A stretch of DNA of 38,215 bases from Streptomyces sp. A3M-1-3 (lineage in GTDB: Bacteria > Actinomycetota > Actinomycetes > Streptomycetales > Streptomycetaceae): contig NZ_JANAVP010000045.1 of assembly GCF_024213665.1 (NCBI RefSeq), forward strand, positions 1 through 38,215, written 5' to 3'. The position numbers and the translations under genes are program-made. Of this stretch, positions 33,265 to 38,215 are shown piece after piece (positions within the stretch are counted from its first letter, which is position 1; each line of letters opens with the position of its first letter). A model generated the notes under the pieces. That model ran no database searches and had not been told where the DNA came from. It saw nothing but the letters and a program-made list of their open reading frames with translations.

Positions 33265-34830
33265 ATGACTCAGGTGGAAGCACGGCCCCAGGCCGGAGAC
33301 ACGGTACGGGGCGTCGACGCGACCGACGGCGGCGTACGCGACAAGGGCCTCGGCGGCAATTCCGTCGGCCTCATGGGCAGCGCCGTCATCGGCATCTCCA
33401 CAGTCGCGCCGGTCTACTGCCTGACCTCGACCCTCGGCTCCACGGCCGGCGAGGTCGGCCTGCAGATGCCCGCCGTCTTCCTGGCCGGCTTCCTGCCGAT
33501 GCTGCTGGTCGCCTTCGCGTACCGCGAGCTGAACCGCGCCATGCCGGACTGCGGCACCTCCTTCACCTGGACGGTGAAGGCATTCGGGCCACGCATCGGC
33601 TGGATGTGCGGCTGGGGCCTCGTCATCGCGACGATCATCGTGCTGTCCAACCTCGCGGGCGTCGCGACCTCCTACTTCTGGCTCCTCGCGGGGGAGATCA
33701 GCGGCAGCGAATCGGTCGCCGCCCTGGACGACAACAAGGCCGTCCACATCGCCACCTGTCTGGCGCTGATCGCCGTCGCGACGGCCATCAGCTACCGCGG
33801 TATGACCGCCACCAAGGGCGTGCAGTACGCCCTGGTCGGCCTCCAGCTCGTCGTCCTCGCCGTGTTCGTGGTCATGGCCTTCCAGAAGGCCGGAAGCGGG
33901 ACGTTCGAGACGGGCCTCGACTTCTCCTGGTCCTGGATGAACCCCTTCGAGGTCGAGTCCTTCTCCGCCTTCACCGCCGGACTCTCCCTCGCGATCTTCA
34001 TCTACTGGGGCTGGGACGCCTGCCTGGCCACCAACGAGGAGACCACCGGCAGCGCGAAGACCCCCGGCCGCGCCGCCCTCATCGCGATGGTCGTCCTGGT
34101 CGGCTCCTACCTGGCCACCGGTATCGCCGCGCAGATGGCAGTCGGCTCCGGCGACAAGGGCCTCGGCCTCGCCAACCCGGAGACCTCCGACAACGTCTTC
34201 GCGGCCCTCGCCGGCCCGGTCATGGGCCCGGCCCTCGGCGTCCTGCTCTTCATCGCGGTCCTCGCCTCGGCGGCGGCCAGCCTGCAGACCACCTTCATCC
34301 CGGTCGCCCGCACGGTCCTGGCCATGTCGACGTACGAGGCCCTGCCGCCGTCGTACGCCAAGGTCCACCCGCGCTTCAAGACCCCCGGCCGCGCCACGGT
34401 CGTCGCGGGCATCGCGACGGGCGTCTTCTACACGGTCATGACGCTGGTCAGCGAGAACGTCCTGGTGGACACGATCTACGCGCTCGGCCTGATGATCTGC
34501 TTCTACTACTCGATCACCGCGTTCGCCTGCGCCTGGTACTTCCGCCGCGACCTCTTCCGGTCCGCCCGCGACTTCGTCTACAAGGGCCTGTGCCCGATCC
34601 TCGGCGGCGTCCTGCTGACCGCGGTCTTCGGCAAGACCCTGTACGACATGTGGGACCCGGCGTACGGCAGCGGCTCCGCCGTATTCGGTGTCGGCTCGGT
34701 CTTCGTGATCGGCGTCGGACTGCTGGCACTCGGCCTGGTGATCATGTTCGTCACGGAGCGCCGCAGCCCGGCCTTCTTCCGCGGCGAGATCCTGACGAAG
34801 GAGACCCCGGCACTGGTGGTCGCGGACTGA
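33265..34830 (+). CDS. APC-superfamily amino acid/amine permease (521 aa)
   Basis: Twelve-helix APC transporter: a soluble N-terminus to about residue 30, then GLMGSAVIGISTVAPVY (TM1 with the unwound G-rich segment), LPMLLVAFAYRELNRAMPDCGTSF (the conserved family signature loop), TWTVKAFGPRIGWMCGW, and helices through ALGLVIMFV at the C-terminus. It imports an amino acid, polyamine or similar cation; which one is not visible. ATG 33265 is chosen; an in-frame GTG at 33235 (10 residues longer) is possible and neither has a strong ribosome site. It has its own promoter region and a strong terminator after it, so it looks monocistronic. No regulon palindrome precedes it. Confidence 0.92.
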   Translation: MTQVEARPQAGDTVRGVDATDGGVRDKGLGGNSVGLMGSAVIGISTVAPVYCLTSTLGSTAGEVGLQMPAVFLAGFLPMLLVAFAYRELNRAMPDCGTSFTWTVKAFGPRIGWMCGWGLVIATIIVLSNLAGVATSYFWLLAGEISGSESVAALDDNKAVHIATCLALIAVATAISYRGMTATKGVQYALVGLQLVVLAVFVVMAFQKAGSGTFETGLDFSWSWMNPFEVESFSAFTAGLSLAIFIYWGWDACLATNEETTGSAKTPGRAALIAMVVLVGSYLATGIAAQMAVGSGDKGLGLANPETSDNVFAALAGPVMGPALGVLLFIAVLASAAASLQTTFIPVARTVLAMSTYEALPPSYAKVHPRFKTPGRATVVAGIATGVFYTVMTLVSENVLVDTIYALGLMICFYYSITAFACAWYFRRDLFRSARDFVYKGLCPILGGVLLTAVFGKTLYDMWDPAYGSGSAVFGVGSVFVIGVGLLALGLVIMFVTERRSPAFFRGEILTKETPALVVAD

Positions 34831-34851
34831 CGAATTCCCCGCGACAGCGAC

Positions 34852-34883
34852 GGCCGGCCCCGACCTGATGGTCGGGGCCGGCC
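34852..34883 (+). terminator. 14-bp stem-loop after the APC permease
   Basis: GGCCGGCCCCGACC and its exact reverse complement around the loop TGAT, then TCGTTCGTCG. It starts 22 bp past the permease stop and lies 16 bp before the end of the convergent RelE-like gene, so it may serve both strands. Confidence 0.85.
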
Positions 34884-34898
34884 TCGTTCGTCGGGCGA

Positions 34899-35150
34899 TC
34901 AGCCGACTCGGCCGAGGTGGACGACCACGCTGGTGATCGTCTCGTCCGCGATCTCGTACATCACGCGGTACTGGCCGACGTGCATGCGTCGCAGGTCGGG
35001 AGAGCCGTACTCGGCCGTCCCCGACGGGCGTGGGTCGCCGGACAGGAGGTCGACGGCGATGAAGACCTGCCGCAAGCCCTCCGGGTCATCTTTGAGGAAC
35101 CGCGTTGAGGCATCGAGCGCTCGCAGCCGCCAGGTGATCTCGTAGCTCAC
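34899..35150 (-). CDS. RelE/ParE-family toxin (83 aa)
   Basis: RelE-type toxin fold: YEITWRLRALDASTRFLKDD, then PRPSGTAEYGSPDLRRMHVGQYRVMYEI, then TSVVVHLGRVG. The R-x-H-V/G-x-YRV..Y core and basic residues for mRNA binding are present, so it is probably a ribosome-dependent mRNA interferase. It overlaps the Phd-type antitoxin gene by 4 nt and is transcribed after it. Confidence 0.9.
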   Translation of the reverse strand: MSYEITWRLRALDASTRFLKDDPEGLRQVFIAVDLLSGDPRPSGTAEYGSPDLRRMHVGQYRVMYEIADETITSVVVHLGRVG

Positions 35151-35401
35151 TCACGCAGCAGACCGAGCCGCTCGCGGACCTCCTCGTGGGGTACGCCCAC
35201 GAACGTACCGGTTGCCTTCTCGGCCCTGTACTGCGCCAAAGCCAGTGCGTCCTCCAGGTCGGCAAGCTCCTCGGGGTTTATCAGCACAGCCGCCGGCTGG
35301 CCGTGATCGGTGATGGTGATGCGCTCGCGGGCGTGTGACGCCCTCCGGACCAGCGAGCCGAAGCGGGCGCGCGCTTCGGTGATAGGCAGCGTGTCGTTCA
35401 T
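35147..35401 (-). CDS. Phd/YefM-family antitoxin (84 aa)
   Basis: N-terminal Phd/YefM DNA-binding fold: LPITEARARFGSLVRRASHARERITITDHG, split here as PITEARARFGSLVRR and ERITITDHGQPAAVLINPEE. The C-terminal helix (DALALAQYRAEKATG) would neutralise the RelE-type toxin that follows. ATG 35401 has no clear Shine-Dalgarno; TGTACA 15 bp upstream on the coding strand could be part of an operator. Confidence 0.9.
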   Translation of the reverse strand: MNDTLPITEARARFGSLVRRASHARERITITDHGQPAAVLINPEELADLEDALALAQYRAEKATGTFVGVPHEEVRERLGLLRE

Positions 35402-35447
35402 GTGCGGAACTGTACACTTCGCGCGCCATCTGGGGGGCCATAACTCA

Positions 35448-36962
35448 TCAACCCAGGAACACCGGGTTCGTCAGCGCCGCCAACGGTCCCGGCAGGCCGG
35501 GTACAACCGGCGCGTGGCGGACTTCCGCTCGTACGTACGTGGCGTACGCGGCGGTCGTACGCCACTCCGCCGTTCCCGTGCCCGACGGCGGGAGCGGGGT
35601 GGTGAACAGCGTGCCCTGGTCGGTGACGAAGTGGGCCGTGCAGCCCGGGGCGCCGGTGACCTCCAGGCGCACCGTGACGGGATCGTCGGCGTCCACCCGC
35701 AGCCGTTCGCCGATGCCCGCGTGGCGCGCGCGGCCGCCCGACGCGCCGAAGGCGAGCGAGACCGCCGAGGACTCCGCGACATAGCTCCGGCCCGCCCTGA
35801 TGCCCTCCAGAACCGCCTCGCGCGAGAGTTCGTCGGCCAGGACGACGGTCTGCGGCATGCCGACCACCTGCGGTGGGCGGTGCGCGTCGCTGTTGCCCAT
35901 CGCCGGGGTCCAGGACCCGCTGCCGGAGCGCGTGGACGCGACCAGCGTGTTGTCCCAGGATGCGAGCGCGACCTCGTCGTCCGGGGTGTACGGGCCGTTC
36001 CACACCTCGACCGCGTCGGCCTCACCGAAGCCGAACTTCCAGTTGCATCCGATGCAGGTCGCATGCGGGTGCGCGGGGACGACCAGGCCGCCCGCCCGGC
36101 GAATGGAGCGGGCGAAGCGGCCGAACCGGTTGTCGCGGGCGCGGTAGCGCCAGTCGGTGTGGGTGCCGGGGTCGGTGCCGATCGCCACGACATGGCCGTT
36201 GCGGGTGGTGACCTCCTCACCGGTGAGGATCAGCAGGTCGGCGCCCCACAGGCCCTCCCAGGCGCGGTGTGCGGCGTGCGTGTTGTGCTCGCTGCTGTTG
36301 ATGAAGTCCAGGCCCGCGGCGCGAGCGGCCGCGGCGATCTCCGCGGGGGTGCGCCGGCCGTCGGAGTACACGGAGTGCAGATGGCAGTCACCGCGGTACC
36401 ACGCGCGGCCCCGGCCCCTGGCCCGGCGGGGCGGGTGGACGGGTTCGGGGGTCGCGGCCTCGGGACCGTACGAGAGGGTGACTCCGACCGTGTACGCCAG
36501 GCCCTGCGGCGCCACCGTGTACGGGCCGAGCGCGATGTGCCACGTGCCGGCCAGGACCGGGCCCGGGAGGTAGCCGGGCGTGGCGTCATCGGCGCGGATG
36601 AAGAACTCCGTACGGGCGCCACCGGACCAGCCGCGGAAGCCTTGTCCGCCCAGGTCCGTGCCGCGCTCGTCGAAGATGCCGATGTCCAGCGCGTTGCCCG
36701 GGGTGCCGGCCGGCACGGCGGGCCGCTCGTAGGTGTACGCGACGTGGATCTGCCGCACCCCGCGCGGGATTTCGACGGGGAGGTACACGAAGTCGGGGGA
36801 GCCGGGCGGCAGCGTGCCCCGTACGACCTCGGTCTGTTCGCCGCCGCTCGGGGCGGCGCTCGCGAAGCTCACACTGCCCGACGTAAGCGCCGCCGCGGCT
36901 CCCGTCACAAGCAGTCCGCGCCGGCCCATAGCGTGTTCGTCGTCGCCCATGCCGTCGCCCAT
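35448..36962 (-). CDS. Tat-exported PHP-domain metallohydrolase, CehA/McbA type (504 aa)
   Basis: Start ATG 36962 has GGGGAG 7 nt upstream. A Tat signal follows (GRRGLLVTGAAAALTSGSVSF, ending SAA). Residues about 50-210 are a beta-rich N-terminal domain. The PHP domain (about 220-430) carries the trinuclear metal motifs CHLHSVYSDG, SSEHNTH, VVPAHPHA and GNSDAHRP. The C-terminus is a further beta domain. CehA/McbA proteins hydrolyse carbamate or phosphate esters; the natural substrate is unknown. Secreted or cell-wall location. It is divergent from the third LLM gene; the 220-bp gap shows no other gene. Confidence 0.88.
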   Translation of the reverse strand: MGDGMGDDEHAMGRRGLLVTGAAAALTSGSVSFASAAPSGGEQTEVVRGTLPPGSPDFVYLPVEIPRGVRQIHVAYTYERPAVPAGTPGNALDIGIFDERGTDLGGQGFRGWSGGARTEFFIRADDATPGYLPGPVLAGTWHIALGPYTVAPQGLAYTVGVTLSYGPEAATPEPVHPPRRARGRGRAWYRGDCHLHSVYSDGRRTPAEIAAAARAAGLDFINSSEHNTHAAHRAWEGLWGADLLILTGEEVTTRNGHVVAIGTDPGTHTDWRYRARDNRFGRFARSIRRAGGLVVPAHPHATCIGCNWKFGFGEADAVEVWNGPYTPDDEVALASWDNTLVASTRSGSGSWTPAMGNSDAHRPPQVVGMPQTVVLADELSREAVLEGIRAGRSYVAESSAVSLAFGASGGRARHAGIGERLRVDADDPVTVRLEVTGAPGCTAHFVTDQGTLFTTPLPPSGTGTAEWRTTAAYATYVRAEVRHAPVVPGLPGPLAALTNPVFLG

Positions 36963-37182
36963 GCCGTGGCTCCCCAGGGTGTTGAGAGGGACGGGAGTGG
37001 TGCACTCAAACCCTGGTATTGAGCCGTGAACTGCCGAGCAATGGAAGGGAGTTGTCGGATGGCAAGGGTATTGCCGGTGGGGTTGCCGAACCGGCCCGTC
37101 GCGTAGTCTCGGCATTCCGCCCCGTACGGCATACGTTGGGCCCCGCCACCAGTGACGACGGACTGGACGACGGAGGACCCGT

Positions 37183-38010
37183 ATGCGGATCGCGACCACG
37201 ATCTTCCTCACCGACGAGACGATCACGCCGGTGCGGCTGGCCCGAGAGCTGGAGAAGCGCGGATTCGCCGGGCTCTATCTGCCGGAGCACACCCATATCC
37301 CGGTGGAGCGCGCGACCCCGTACCCGGCGGGCGGTGAGCTCCCGTCCGAGTACGGCCGCACCCTCGACCCGTTCATCGCGCTCGGCCAGGCCGCCGCGGT
37401 CACCGAACGCCTCGCGCTCGGTACCGGCATCACGCTTGTCGCCCAGCACGACCCGATCGACCTGGCCAAGCAGGTCGCGACCCTCGACCACCTCTCCGGC
37501 GGGCGCTTCACGCTCGGCGTCGGCTTCGGCTGGAACAAGGAGGAGGCGGCGGACCACGGCGTGGAGTGGGCGTCACGGCGCGAGCTGGGCCGGGACCGGA
37601 TGGCACTGATGCGGTCCCTGTGGGCACCCGAACCGACCGCGTACAAGGGCGAGTTCGGCGCGGTACGGGCCAGCCACGCCCACCCGAAGCCGCAGGGCGG
37701 CGCGCCACGCACGCTGGTCGGGGGAGCGGCCGGCCCCAAGCTGTTCGCGCAGATCGCGGAGTACGCGGACGGCTGGCTCCCGATCGGCGGCCGCGGCCTG
37801 ACGGAGTCGCTGCCGGTGCTGCGGGGAGTCTGGCAGTCGGCGGGCCGGGACCCGGAGGCGCTGCAGGTCGTGCCGTACGCGGTCCGGCCCTCACCCGGCA
37901 AGCTCGCCCACTACGCGGAACTGGGCATCGAGGAGGTCGTCCTGCAACTCCCGCCGGCCGGAGAGGCGGAGGTGCTGAAGGCGCTGGACGAGTACGCCCA
38001 ATACCTCTAG
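37183..38010 (+). CDS. LLM-class F420-dependent oxidoreductase (275 aa)
   Basis: F420-type luciferase-like protein: MRIATTIFLTDETITPVRLARELEKRGFAGLYLPEH, split here as FAGLYLPEHTHIP and RLALGTGITLVAQHDP, then ATLDHLSGGRFTLGVGFGWNKEE and TLVGGAAGPKLFAQIAEYADGW. GGAGG precedes ATG 37183 by 6-8 nt. It is closer to the first LLM protein (26761) than to the second. No regulon palindrome was found in its upstream region, so it may be outside the regulon. Substrate unknown. Confidence 0.92.
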   Translation: MRIATTIFLTDETITPVRLARELEKRGFAGLYLPEHTHIPVERATPYPAGGELPSEYGRTLDPFIALGQAAAVTERLALGTGITLVAQHDPIDLAKQVATLDHLSGGRFTLGVGFGWNKEEAADHGVEWASRRELGRDRMALMRSLWAPEPTAYKGEFGAVRASHAHPKPQGGAPRTLVGGAAGPKLFAQIAEYADGWLPIGGRGLTESLPVLRGVWQSAGRDPEALQVVPYAVRPSPGKLAHYAELGIEEVVLQLPPAGEAEVLKALDEYAQYL

Positions 38011-38215
38011 GGCGAGCTGCCGGTCGTTCGTCCGGTTCCGCACCGGCCATGTATGGGGGGCGCGCAAGGGGGGGCGCGTCGACGGGTGGCGTCGTCCTCA
38101 CCCGTACGCATGGCGATGATCGATTCTCATGATGCTCGCCCACCGTTCCTAATCAGTGATCAGGAGTGGGTCTTGGACCCACGTCCCGGCACTGCGCGCA
38201 TCCCGAACGGTTTTG
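38011..38215. other. Terminal 205 bp without a recognised gene
   Basis: No coding signal is seen. A short hairpin GTGGGTC-TTG-GACCCAC lies at 38166-38182 and TGATCA words occur at about 38149-38162. The region may be the promoter side of a gene beyond the window. Confidence 0.4.

Noticed and set aside
38166..38182. Hairpin at the window end as part of a tRNA
   Set aside because: A single 7-bp stem with a 3-nt loop; no cloverleaf, T-loop or acceptor pairing could be drawn.

Overview
The window is high-GC actinobacterial DNA, almost certainly Streptomyces. The evidence is the strong G/C bias at third codon positions, AGGAGG-type ribosome sites, a SARP/AfsR-type regulator, a PQQ-propeller AfsK-like kinase, an XRE-DUF5753/DUF397/HATPase triad, and several F420-type (luciferase-like) oxidoreductases. 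No rRNA, tRNA, CRISPR array, integrase or intact insertion sequence was seen.

The unifying element is a catabolic regulon that I infer from a 15-bp palindrome, CTGACG-NNN-CGTCAG, found seven times, each just upstream of a metabolic gene (1319, 1429, 11870, 21063, 26734, 28510, 28571). The genes behind these sites form a CoA-thioester degradation set: two SCP-x/Ltp-type thiolase-like proteins, an acyl-CoA dehydrogenase, a DUF35 OB-fold partner, an enoyl-CoA hydratase-like protein, an acyl-CoA ligase, an amidohydrolase (frameshifted here), two luciferase-like monooxygenases, an SDR, a D-aminoacylase-like amidohydrolase and an aldehyde dehydrogenase. A TetR repressor (3334-3981) lies beside the first operon and is the obvious candidate regulator. 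The gene content resembles actinobacterial steroid, terpenoid or other bulky-acid side-chain catabolism, with an Ltp-DUF35 pair like the Ltp2-ChsH2 retro-aldolase, but the substrate cannot be read from sequence.

Layout: 1-3981 regulon operon I and TetR; 4108-9387 DnaA-box-like cluster, two-domain VOC protein, AfsK-like kinase, membrane protein with a collagen-like tail, Ser/Gly-rich exported protein; 9395-13549 regulon operons II (hydratase, DUF35, Ltp) and III (ligase); 13527-17102 accessory block with a VapC remnant, the HATPase/XRE/DUF397 triad, an RHH/Fic-like toxin-antitoxin pair and a VOC protein; 17272-20898 a 55-aa DNHAG-repeat peptide and a large AfsR-like regulator; 21063-22335 regulon amidohydrolase; 22540-26600 an unrecognised operon (70-aa protein, 466-aa protein, methyltransferase) divergent from an HTH-Nudix/Nudix pair, then a frameshifted gene; 26734-33049 the largest regulon segment; 33265-38010 APC permease, Phd/RelE pair, Tat-exported PHP phosphoesterase and a third luciferase-like oxidoreductase.

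The regulon is therefore broken into separate pieces by accessory modules (toxin-antitoxin genes, gene remnants, regulators). The least explained parts are the DNHAG peptide, the 466-aa/70-aa/methyltransferase operon and the regulon itself.
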